Source: Arenimonas soli (GTDB lineage Bacteria; Pseudomonadota; Gammaproteobacteria; Xanthomonadales; Xanthomonadaceae). From it: DNA of 64,000 nt. Location: the NCBI RefSeq assembly GCF_014643775.1, contig NZ_BMKC01000001.1, forward strand, positions 1,116,001-1,180,000, written 5' to 3'. A program made the translations under genes and the position numbers. The notes below the pieces were generated by a model. The model was not told where the DNA came from, did not search any database, and saw only the letters and a list, made by a program, of their open reading frames with translations. Of the stretch, positions 41,717 through 49,500 are shown one piece after another (position 1 is the first letter of the stretch; every line of letters starts with the position of its first letter).

Positions 41717-42494
41717 TGGCATCAACCGCGCCTGGCGCCTCGTCGGCACCGCCGTTTCGTTCGCGACCTTCGGGCTGGGCGGGCTGCTGCTGGGCCTGCT
41801 GGTGTTCCCGCCGCTTCGGCTGTTCGTACGCGACCCGGTTCGCCAGGGCGAGATCGCGCGGGCGCTGATCCGCCGCAGCTTTGCCGGGCACGTGGGGCTG
41901 ATGCACCGGCTGGGCGTGCTCAGCTACGAACTGCATGGCCTGGAACGACTCGACCGCCGCGGCCTGCTGGTGCTGGCCAACCACCCGACGCTGATCGACG
42001 TGGTGTTCCTGGTGTCGCTGATCCCCCAGGCCGACTGCGTGGTCAAGGCGCGCCTGCTGGCCAATCCCTTCACCCGCTGGCCGGTGAAGGCCACCGGCTA
42101 CATCTGCAACCACAGCGGCGCCGGCCTGGTCGAGGACTGCATCCGGACGGTGCATTCGGGCCGCAACCTGGTGATCTTCCCGGAAGGCACGCGCACCCCC
42201 CGCGGCGAGGTCCTGGGCCCCCTGCAGCGCGGCGCCGCGAACATCGCCATCCGGGGCCGGATCGACGTCACGCCGGTGCTGGTGACCTGCCAGCCGCGGA
42301 CCTTGGGCAAGGGCGAGAAATGGTATCGTGTGCCTTCACGGCGATTTCACGTCAGGATCGAGGTCTTGCCCGACTTCCCGGTCGCCCCCTTCCTGGACGG
42401 CGCCGCTTCCGAAGCCCTCGCGGCCCGGCACCTGACCGAATCCCTGGACCACTTCTTCAAGACGGAGCTGTCGCGTGTCGGCGCTGCAAACTGA
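41709..42494 (+). CDS. PlsC-type acyltransferase (aryl polyene cluster)
   Basis: 261-residue membrane-bound 1-acylglycerol-3-phosphate acyltransferase family protein. One N-terminal hydrophobic segment is followed by the catalytic NHPTLID (HX4D) and the FPEGTRT substrate motif. In aryl polyene clusters such enzymes are thought to attach the polyene carboxylate to a lipid or glycolipid. The start is the ATG overlapping the previous stop by 8 bases; it overlaps the ACP gene by 20 bases. Confidence 0.88.
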   Translation: MPDGINRAWRLVGTAVSFATFGLGGLLLGLLVFPPLRLFVRDPVRQGEIARALIRRSFAGHVGLMHRLGVLSYELHGLERLDRRGLLVLANHPTLIDVVFLVSLIPQADCVVKARLLANPFTRWPVKATGYICNHSGAGLVEDCIRTVHSGRNLVIFPEGTRTPRGEVLGPLQRGAANIAIRGRIDVTPVLVTCQPRTLGKGEKWYRVPSRRFHVRIEVLPDFPVAPFLDGAASEALAARHLTESLDHFFKTELSRVGAAN

Positions 42495-42735
42495 AATCAA
42501 GGAACTGATCATCACCACCCTGTCCCTTGAGGACATCGGCCCCGACGACATCGACGCGTCGGCACCGCTGTTCAACGAAGGCCTCGGCCTGGACTCGATC
42601 GACGCGCTGGAACTGGGCCTGGCCCTGCAAAAGCGCTACGGCGTGACCCTCGCGGCCGACTCGGCCGAAACCCGCCAGCATTTCGCCAGCGTGGACGCGC
42701 TTTGCGCCTTCGTCGCGGCGAACCAGACGCAGTAA
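42475..42735 (+). CDS. Acyl carrier protein 1 (aryl polyene cluster)
   Basis: 86-residue acidic carrier protein. The phosphopantetheine attachment Ser is in GLDSIDALEL (about residue 41). It uses a GTG start inside the end of the acyltransferase gene. Polyene intermediates or the aryl starter would be carried as thioesters; which ACP does which is not evident from sequence. Confidence 0.93.
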   Translation: MSALQTEIKELIITTLSLEDIGPDDIDASAPLFNEGLGLDSIDALELGLALQKRYGVTLAADSAETRQHFASVDALCAFVAANQTQ

Positions 42736-42769
42736 GGCCCCCCCGGGCCGCCGTACGAGTTCCAGGAAA

Positions 42770-43039
42770 ATGACCAAGGACCAGCTCTTCCAACGCATCG
42801 TCGGCATCCTGCACGACACCTTCGACATCGACCCGGCCCGGGTCACCCCGGCCTCGCGCCTGGGCGAAGACCTGGACATCGACAGCATCGATGCCGTGGA
42901 CCTGATCGTGCAGCTCAAGCCCCTGCTGGGCGGCAACCTCAAGCCCGAGGCGTTCCGTTCCGTGCGTACCGTGCAGGACGTCGTCGACGCGCTGCACGCG
43001 ATGATGCACGCCGGCGACGGTTCCGCCGCGGTCGGCTGA
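42770..43039 (+). CDS. Acyl carrier protein 2 (aryl polyene cluster)
   Basis: 89-residue carrier protein with the attachment Ser in DIDSIDAVDL (about residue 39). It has its own ribosome site (CAGGAAAATG) after a 34-base gap, the widest in this part of the cluster. The two ACPs are only distantly alike, suggesting separate roles for starter loading and chain elongation. Confidence 0.92.
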   Translation: MTKDQLFQRIVGILHDTFDIDPARVTPASRLGEDLDIDSIDAVDLIVQLKPLLGGNLKPEAFRSVRTVQDVVDALHAMMHAGDGSAAVG

Positions 43040-43041
43040 AC

Positions 43042-43575
43042 ATGCGCGCCGCGACCGGCCTGGCCTGGCTGGCGACCCTGCTGTACCCGCTAGCCGTCTG
43101 GTTTGGCCTGGCCCACTGGGAAGCGCGCTGGGTCGCCCTGCTGCTTTTGCTGGTGGCCGGCCTGAGGGCCCTGGCGTCGCCCGATGCGATCTGGCGCGTG
43201 GCGGCCGCCGGCGCCGGCCTGCTGGTGCTGGCCAGCTTCCTGGCCAATGACGGCCTGCCGCTCAAGCTTTACCCGGTGCTGGTGAACCTGGCGTTGCTGG
43301 GCGTGTTCGCCACCAGCCTGTGGCGCCCGCCGACCGTCATCGAACGCCTGGCCCGCCTCCAGCAACCGGACCTGCCGCCGGAAGCCATCCCTTACGTCAC
43401 CCGGGTCACCCAGGTCTGGTGCGGGTTCTTCCTGGTCAATGGCGGCATCGCCCTGTGGACGGCCCTGGCGGCCTCCGACGCCACCTGGGCGCTGTACAAC
43501 GGCCTGATCGCCTACCTGCTGATCGGCGCCCTGGTCCTGGGCGAACGCCTGCTGCGCCCGCGCCATGAGCCCTGA
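43042..43575 (+). CDS. Aryl polyene cluster inner-membrane protein (COG4648/ApeG-like)
   Basis: 177-residue polytopic membrane protein with five or six hydrophobic helices. PPEAIPYVTRVTQVWCGFFLVNG is the conserved block. The family occurs in aryl polyene clusters and has no known enzymatic activity; it may help in assembling or moving the product. It overlaps the next gene by 11 bases. Confidence 0.85.
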   Translation: MRAATGLAWLATLLYPLAVWFGLAHWEARWVALLLLLVAGLRALASPDAIWRVAAAGAGLLVLASFLANDGLPLKLYPVLVNLALLGVFATSLWRPPTVIERLARLQQPDLPPEAIPYVTRVTQVWCGFFLVNGGIALWTALAASDATWALYNGLIAYLLIGALVLGERLLRPRHEP

Positions 43576-45247
43576 CGTGCGGCTGCCGCTGGCATGCCTT
43601 TGCCAACCGGGCCGTCTGCCCGGCGAACGCGAGATCGTGCCGGGCCTGCGGGCGCCGGACTGGCTGGCACGCGTTGCCGCCTGGCGCCAGGCCCTGGCCG
43701 CCGTGCCCCCGGGCGACGTGGCCCTGTTCACCGAAGACGCGGGCGAGTTCTCCGCCGCCCTGTTCGGCGCCTGGCAGGCGGGGCGCACGCCCTGGCTGCC
43801 GGGCGACATGCTGCCGGCCACGCTCGAACGCCTCGCCACGCAGGCAAGCCTGCGCCTGGGCGACCTGCCCGGGGCACTTTCGGCCGATGCCCCCGGCGAC
43901 CCGGCGACCTTGACCGCCCTGGATCCTGCAAGCTGCCGACTGGTGCTGTACACCTCCGGTTCCACCGGTGAACCGAGTGCGATCAGCAAGTCCCTGGAAC
44001 AACTCGACCGCGAGGTGGAAGCCCTGGAGAGCGCCTTCGGCCCGCGGCTGGGCAAGGCCCAGGTGCAGGGCACGGTTTCGCACCAGCACATCTATGGCCT
44101 GCTGTTCCGGGTGCTGTGGCCGCTGTCGTCAGGGCGAACCTTCGCGCCGCGGCGGCTGGCCTTCAACGAACAACTGACCGCCCTGGGCAAGACGCCGGTG
44201 GCGCTGGTCGCCAGCCCCGCGCACCTCAAGCGGCTGCCGGCGAACCAGGACTGGTCGGGCCTGGCCGGCGGCCTGCGGGCGGTGTTCTCTTCGGGCGGAC
44301 CGCTGCCGCCCGACGCGGCGCTGGAGGTGCGCCGGCTCTGGGGCCAGGCCGCGATCGAAGTATTCGGCAGCACGGAAACCGGCGGGGTCGCCTGGCGCGC
44401 CCCCGGCGGCGAGCAGGCGCCCTGGCAGGCCCTGCCGGGCGTGCGCTGGCGCATCGAGCAGGGCCGCCTGCACCTGCAGTCGCCGCACCTGGGCCACGAT
44501 CACTGGCTGGCCACGCAGGACCGCGCCGAAGCGTCGCCGCTGGGCGGTTTCGTGCTGCTCGGGCGCGCCGACCGCATCGTCAAGATCGAAGAGCGCCGCG
44601 TCTCGCTCGAAGCCATCGAAGCGGCACTGATCGATGCTTCCTGGGTCACCGAGGCACGGGTCGTCCCCTTGCCGGGGCACCGGATTCTGCTGGGCGCGGC
44701 GATCGTGCCGTCGCATGAAGGCCAGGCCCTGCTGGACGCCGAAGGGCGGGCGGCCCTGGCCAACCGCCTGCGCGAGTCGCTGGGCGGCCGGGTCGATCCG
44801 ATCGCCTGGCCCCGGCGCTGGCGTTTCCTCGACGCGCTGCCCATCGACGCCCGCGGCAAGATGCCGCAGCGTGACCTGCTGGCGCTGTTCCGCCCGCACA
44901 TGCCCACACCCGCCTGGCAGGAACGAAGCGCGGCGCGCGTGCGCCTGCAGCTGGACGTGGACCCGGGCCTGGCGGTGTTCGACGGCCACTTCCCCGAAGC
45001 CGCCATCCTGCCGGGCGTGGCCCTGCTGGACTGGGCGAACCGCCTGGGCCGGCAGGCCTTTGCGATCGAGGGGGGCTTCGAAGGCATGGACGCGGTGAAG
45101 TTCCAGCACCTGGTGCGCCCCGGCGACCGGCTCGACGTCGAACTGACCTGGCAGGCCGCGAAGGCACAGCTGGGCTTCCGTTTCAGCTCCGAAACCGGCG
45201 TGCACGCCAGCGGCCGGCTGCGCTTCCGGGCGGAGCAGGGCACATGA
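43565..45247 (+). CDS. Aryl-ACP ligase fused to hotdog dehydratase (ApeH-ApeI-like)
   Basis: 560-residue two-domain protein. Residues 1-450 are an AMP-forming acyl ligase: YTSGSTGEPSAI is the phosphate loop, FGSTETGGVAW the A5 motif, and GKMPQRDL carries the C-terminal Lys. It would activate the aryl starter for loading on an ACP. Residues 455-560 are a hotdog fold with FDGHFPEAAILPGV, like the ApeI dehydratase. In E. coli the two are separate proteins; the fusion is seen in xanthomonads. The xanthomonadin enzyme XanA2 (3-hydroxybenzoate ligase) is the presumed equivalent. Confidence 0.87.
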   Translation: MSPDVRLPLACLCQPGRLPGEREIVPGLRAPDWLARVAAWRQALAAVPPGDVALFTEDAGEFSAALFGAWQAGRTPWLPGDMLPATLERLATQASLRLGDLPGALSADAPGDPATLTALDPASCRLVLYTSGSTGEPSAISKSLEQLDREVEALESAFGPRLGKAQVQGTVSHQHIYGLLFRVLWPLSSGRTFAPRRLAFNEQLTALGKTPVALVASPAHLKRLPANQDWSGLAGGLRAVFSSGGPLPPDAALEVRRLWGQAAIEVFGSTETGGVAWRAPGGEQAPWQALPGVRWRIEQGRLHLQSPHLGHDHWLATQDRAEASPLGGFVLLGRADRIVKIEERRVSLEAIEAALIDASWVTEARVVPLPGHRILLGAAIVPSHEGQALLDAEGRAALANRLRESLGGRVDPIAWPRRWRFLDALPIDARGKMPQRDLLALFRPHMPTPAWQERSAARVRLQLDVDPGLAVFDGHFPEAAILPGVALLDWANRLGRQAFAIEGGFEGMDAVKFQHLVRPGDRLDVELTWQAAKAQLGFRFSSETGVHASGRLRFRAEQGT

Positions 45248-45993
45248 GCCAGGAATTTTCGCCGCTGGTGGTCGTGCCGGTCTTCGACCACCCGCAGGCC
45301 ATCGAGGGCCTGGTGCAGACCCTGCGCGGCCTGGGCGCCCCCTGCCTGCTGGTGGACGACGGTTCCGGCCCGGAGTGCGCCGCGCTGCTGGCCCGCCTGG
45401 CCGCGGAGTCCCCGGACGAGGTGTCGCTGCTTCGCCTCGACCACAACCAGGGCAAGGGCGCGGCGGTGATGGCCGGCCTGCGCGAAGCCGGGCGCCGCGG
45501 CTACAGCCACGCGCTGCAGATCGACGCCGACGGCCAGCACGACGCCCGCGACGTGCCACGCTTCCTGGCGATGGCGCGGGAAGCGCCGGGCGCCGTCGTC
45601 AACGGCCGCCCGATCTACGACGACTCGGTGCCCCGGGCGCGGCTCTACGGCCGCTACGCCAGCCACGTCTGGGTCTGGATCAACACGCTGTCGCTGGCGA
45701 TCCGCGATTCGATGTGCGGGTTCCGGGTGTATCCGCTGGCGTCGACCCTGGCGCTGCTCGATCGCGAACACATCGGCACGCGCATGGATTTCGACACCGA
45801 GATCCTGGTGCGCCTGTACTGGCAGGGCCTGGACGTGCGCGACTGCCCGACGCGGGTGACCTACCCGGAACACGGGGTCTCGCACTTCCGGATGCTGCGC
45901 GATAACGTGCGCATCACCGCCATGCACACGCGGCTGTTCTTCGGCATGCTCTGGCGCCTGCCGCGGCTGCTGGCCCGCAAGGTGCGCGGCTGA
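45244..45993 (+). CDS. Family 2 glycosyltransferase (aryl polyene cluster)
   Basis: 249-residue GT2 enzyme of the dolichyl-phosphate mannosyltransferase type. The nucleotide-binding VVVPVFDHPQAIEGL and LLVDDGS are at the start, and the DxD-like acidic motif is QIDADGQHD. It would add a sugar to the pigment anchor. In E. coli the glycosyltransferase and acyltransferase are one protein (ApeJ); here they are split. It overlaps the ligase gene by four bases. Confidence 0.88.
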   Translation: MSQEFSPLVVVPVFDHPQAIEGLVQTLRGLGAPCLLVDDGSGPECAALLARLAAESPDEVSLLRLDHNQGKGAAVMAGLREAGRRGYSHALQIDADGQHDARDVPRFLAMAREAPGAVVNGRPIYDDSVPRARLYGRYASHVWVWINTLSLAIRDSMCGFRVYPLASTLALLDREHIGTRMDFDTEILVRLYWQGLDVRDCPTRVTYPEHGVSHFRMLRDNVRITAMHTRLFFGMLWRLPRLLARKVRG

Positions 45994-46937
45994 TGCGCTC
46001 GCATCACTGGGCCGAGGTGGGTGAATCGACCTTCGTCGGCGGCACCTGGCTGCTCTACGGCGTGCACCGTGCGCTGGGTCGCTGGCCCTTCCTGGCCTGC
46101 CTGTACCCGGTGGTGCTGGCCTACTGGCTGGGCAGCCCGCTGGCGCGCCGCAGTTCGCTCGAGTACCTGCGGCGCCTGCATGCCGCCGAACCGGGCCTGT
46201 TCGCCCGGCGGCCAGGCTGGCGCGCCAGCCTGCGCCACTTCACTTTTTTCGCCGAGACCCTGCTCGACAAGATGCTGGCCATCGGCGGCCGCATCCCGCG
46301 CGAGCGCGTCCGCTTCACCGGCTACCAACCCATGCTGGCAGCGTCGCGCGAAGGGCAGGGCGGCATCATCGTCACCGCGCACATGGGCTGCCTGGAACTG
46401 ATGCAGGTGGCCGCCACCTGGCGCGAAGGCCTGCGGGTCTCGATCCTGGTGCACACCGCCAACGCGCAGCGCTTCAACCAGATCCTCGACCGCATCAATC
46501 CCGAGGCCAACGTGCGCCTGCTGCAGGTGGGCGACTTTTCGCCCGCCACCGCCATGATGCTGGCCGACCGGGTCGCGGCCGGCGAGTTCATCGCCATCGC
46601 CGGCGACCGCGTGCCGGTGGCCGGCGACCGCATCGCCCGGGCGAACTTCCTGGGCCACGAGGCCGAGCTGCCGGCCGGCCCTTACCTGATGGCCGCCGTA
46701 CTGCGCTGCCCGGTCTGGCTGCTGTCCTGCCAGCACGAAGGCGAGGGCTACCATGCCCGCATCGAATTCATGACCGCGCGGGTGGCCCTGCCCAGGCAGG
46801 ACCGGCAGGCGGGCCTGGATGAACACGCGGCGCGATTTGCCGACTGGATGGCGGCGCGGCTGCGAGAATCCCCGTATGACTGGTTCAACTTCTATCCGTT
46901 TTGGGAACCCAGCCCCCATGGCAAGCGTGATGACTGA
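45993..46937 (+). CDS. LpxL/HtrB-family acyltransferase (aryl polyene cluster)
   Basis: 314-residue inner-membrane acyltransferase of the lysophospholipid/lipid A family. TAHMGCLEL contains the catalytic H-x4-E, and GDRVPVAGDRI is the second conserved motif. One membrane segment lies near residue 30. It would transfer an acyl group, probably the polyene, to the lipid anchor. The ATG shares one base with the previous stop, and the stop overlaps the ammonia lyase start. Confidence 0.88.
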   Translation: MRSHHWAEVGESTFVGGTWLLYGVHRALGRWPFLACLYPVVLAYWLGSPLARRSSLEYLRRLHAAEPGLFARRPGWRASLRHFTFFAETLLDKMLAIGGRIPRERVRFTGYQPMLAASREGQGGIIVTAHMGCLELMQVAATWREGLRVSILVHTANAQRFNQILDRINPEANVRLLQVGDFSPATAMMLADRVAAGEFIAIAGDRVPVAGDRIARANFLGHEAELPAGPYLMAAVLRCPVWLLSCQHEGEGYHARIEFMTARVALPRQDRQAGLDEHAARFADWMAARLRESPYDWFNFYPFWEPSPHGKRDD

Positions 46938-48471
46938 CCCGCGTCCGATCGACATCGACGGCAGCCCGCTGCGCATCGAGGACGTGGCCGACCTGGCCCG
47001 CGGCGATGCCCGCTGCCGCCTGTCGGACGACGCCGGCTTCCAGGGACGCATCAATCGCGGGGCCGAGTTCGTCGACCGCCTGATCGCCGAGGACGGCGCC
47101 GTGTATGGCGTCAGCACCGGCTACGGCGATTCGTGCACGGTGGTCATTCCGCCGGCCCAGGTCGCCGAACTGCCGCATCGCCTGTACACCTACCACGGCG
47201 TTGGCCTGGGCCGCTTCCTGGACCCCGAAGAGACCCGGGCCGTGCTGGTGGCGCGGCTGGCGTCGCTGTCGCAGGGCATGTCGGGGGTCAGCCTGGGCCT
47301 GCTGCGCCAGCTGCAGGCCCTGCTCGAGCACGACATCCTGCCGCTGATCCCGGCGGAAGGTTCGGTTGGCGCCAGCGGCGACCTGACTCCGCTTTCCTAC
47401 GTTGCCGCCGTGCTGTGCGGCGAACGCGAAGTCAGCCACCGCGGCCGCATCCGTCCGGCCGCCGAAGCCCTGGCCGAACACGGCCTGGCGCCGCTGAAGC
47501 TGCGGCCCAAGGAAGGCCTGGCGATCATGAACGGCACCGCCGTGATGACCGCGCTGGCCTGCCTGGCCTGGCGGCGCGCCGACTACCTGGGCCGCCTGGC
47601 CACGCGCATCACCGCCTTCAACGTGCTGGCCAGCGACGGCAATGCCCACCATTTCGACCAGGCCCTGTTCGCGGTCAAGCCGCACCCGGGCCAGCAGCGG
47701 GTCGCCGCGCGGCTGCGCCAGGACCTGGCCTCCGACCGGCCGCCGCGCAACGAACTGCGCATCCAGGACCGCTATTCGCTGCGTTGCGCCCCGCACGTGA
47801 TCGGCGTGCTCGAAGACGCGCTGCCCTGGCTGCGCGCCAACATCGAAAACGAACTCAACAGCGCCAACGACAACCCCATCATCGATGCCGCCCAGGAAAT
47901 GGTGCTGCACGGCGGCCACTTCTACGGTGGCCACATCGCCTTCGCCATGGACTGCATGAAAAATGCGGTCGCCAACCTGGCCGACCTGCTGGACCGGCAG
48001 ATGGCGCTGCTGGTGGACGCACGCTACAACCACGGCCTGCCGGCCAACCTGTCGGCGGCCTCGGGCGACCGCGCCGCGCTAAACCATGGCCTCAAGGCGC
48101 TGCAGATCAGCGCTTCGGCCTGGACTGCCGAGGCCCTGAAGCTGACCATGCCGGCCTCGGTGTTCTCGCGCTCCACCGAATGCCACAACCAGGACAAGGT
48201 GAGCATGGGCACCATCGCCGCCCGCGACTGCCTGCGCATCATCGAACTCACCGAACAGGTGACGGCGGCGCTGCTGGTGACGGCGCGCCAGGGCGTGGCG
48301 CTGCGGCGTGCGCTGGAGCGCGACACCGGCCTTTCCGCGGCCCCGGAAGAAATGCTGGTGGACCTGGGCCGGCGCGTGCCGCTGGTCGTTGAAGACCGTG
48401 CCCTGGACGGCGAGCTACGGCAGTTGATCCAGGCCATCCGCGACCGCGCCTGGAGCCTGTATGAAGACTGA
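46918..48471 (+). CDS. Histidine/tyrosine ammonia-lyase family enzyme (MIO type)
   Basis: About 517 residues. The MIO cofactor triad Ala-Ser-Gly is at residues 152-154 (GSVGASGDLTPLS), the catalytic Tyr is Tyr63 in VYGVSTGYG, and ENELNSANDNPI and the Q/E-rich C-terminal block are intact. Members deaminate His, Tyr or Phe to the corresponding acrylic acid. The selectivity position reads Tyr92-His93, unlike Ser-His in histidase, His-Leu in tyrosine lyase or Phe-Leu in phenylalanine lyase by hand alignment, so the substrate is open. Two starts, 46918 and 46930, are possible; the first is used. A His-utilisation gene (hutU) is absent nearby, which favours a pigment role. Confidence 0.88.
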   Translation: MASVMTDPRPIDIDGSPLRIEDVADLARGDARCRLSDDAGFQGRINRGAEFVDRLIAEDGAVYGVSTGYGDSCTVVIPPAQVAELPHRLYTYHGVGLGRFLDPEETRAVLVARLASLSQGMSGVSLGLLRQLQALLEHDILPLIPAEGSVGASGDLTPLSYVAAVLCGEREVSHRGRIRPAAEALAEHGLAPLKLRPKEGLAIMNGTAVMTALACLAWRRADYLGRLATRITAFNVLASDGNAHHFDQALFAVKPHPGQQRVAARLRQDLASDRPPRNELRIQDRYSLRCAPHVIGVLEDALPWLRANIENELNSANDNPIIDAAQEMVLHGGHFYGGHIAFAMDCMKNAVANLADLLDRQMALLVDARYNHGLPANLSAASGDRAALNHGLKALQISASAWTAEALKLTMPASVFSRSTECHNQDKVSMGTIAARDCLRIIELTEQVTAALLVTARQGVALRRALERDTGLSAAPEEMLVDLGRRVPLVVEDRALDGELRQLIQAIRDRAWSLYED

Positions 48472-48877
48472 GTTCAGCGCCGAAGTGGCGCTCACCCCGG
48501 CCTTCCACGACATCGATCCGATGGAAGTGGTCTGGCACGGCCACTACGTCAAATACTTCGAGCTGGCGCGCTGCGCGCTGCTGCAGTCATTCGACTACGA
48601 CTATCCGCAGATGCGGGCCTCGGGCTTCGCCTGGCCCATCGTCGACCTGCGCGCCAAGTACGTGCGTTCGGCGCGCTACGGGCAGTCGCTGGTGGTGCGG
48701 GCAACGCTGGTGGAGTGGGAAAACCGCCTGAAGATCGACTACCAGGTGCGCGATGCCGACACCGGCGAGGTGCTCACGCGCGCCACCAGCATCCAGGTGG
48801 CCGTGGACGTGGCCACCGGCGAGATGTGCTTTGCCTCGCCCAATGCGTTGCTCGAGCGACTGGGGAAGGCGACGTGA
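48461..48877 (+). CDS. 4HBT-family thioesterase (ApeK-like)
   Basis: 138-residue hotdog thioesterase of the YbgC/4-hydroxybenzoyl-CoA type. The active-site region is FHDIDPMEVVWHGHYVKYFELAR, with the Asp and the HGHY pattern. In the aryl polyene pathway it may release or edit chains on the ACP. It overlaps the lyase by 11 bases and the next gene by one. Confidence 0.88.
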   Translation: MKTEFSAEVALTPAFHDIDPMEVVWHGHYVKYFELARCALLQSFDYDYPQMRASGFAWPIVDLRAKYVRSARYGQSLVVRATLVEWENRLKIDYQVRDADTGEVLTRATSIQVAVDVATGEMCFASPNALLERLGKAT

Positions 48878-49500
48878 TGCGGCGCTGGTTCGCCCTGCTG
48901 TTCCTGGCCGCCGGCCTGGCGCAGGCGCCGGCCGCGGCGCGCGGCGACGAAGCGCTGCCCGGCGTGCGCGCCCGCATGGAACAACCCGAGGTCCTGCGCG
49001 GGCGTTTCGAACAGGAAAAACACCTCGAGGGTTTCCGCAACCCGCTGCGTTCGGCGGGCCGGATGCTGCTGGTGCGCGAGCGCGGCATCGCCTGGGACAC
49101 CACCGAACCCTTCGCCTCCAGCGCGGTGCTGACCCGCGACAAGCTGACCAGCGAACTGCCCGACGGCAGCCGGCAGACCCTGCTCGATGCCGCCGACGGC
49201 CCGGCGGCCAGCGCCACCGCCAGCCTGCTGATGGCCCTGGTGGCCGGCGACCTGGACGTGCTGGCGGAACGTTTCGACATCGAAGAATCCCTGCTCGACG
49301 ACGGCACCTGGCAGCTTGAACTCAAGCCCCGCGAACCGGCGCTGCAGCGGGTGTTCGCCCGTTTCCAACTCAGCGGCGACCGCCACGTGCGCGAAGTGCT
49401 GATCGAGGAAGCCGGCGGCGACACCACCCGGGTGAGCCTGCTCGAGCTGTCGAGCGAACCGGCCTTGCCCAGCCCGGCCGAGGTGGCCCGTTTTGACTGA
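48877..49500 (+). CDS. LolA-like outer-membrane carrier protein (ApeL-like)
   Basis: 207-residue periplasmic protein with a cleavable signal peptide (cleavage near PAAARG, residue 22). The rest resembles LolA/ApeL carriers: RFEQEKHLEGFRNPLRSAGRM is the typical strand pair, and RGIAWDTTEPFAS matches LolA's beta sheet. It probably shuttles pigment or its lipid carrier across the periplasm. The ATG shares one base with the thioesterase stop. Confidence 0.83.
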   Translation: MRRWFALLFLAAGLAQAPAAARGDEALPGVRARMEQPEVLRGRFEQEKHLEGFRNPLRSAGRMLLVRERGIAWDTTEPFASSAVLTRDKLTSELPDGSRQTLLDAADGPAASATASLLMALVAGDLDVLAERFDIEESLLDDGTWQLELKPREPALQRVFARFQLSGDRHVREVLIEEAGGDTTRVSLLELSSEPALPSPAEVARFD

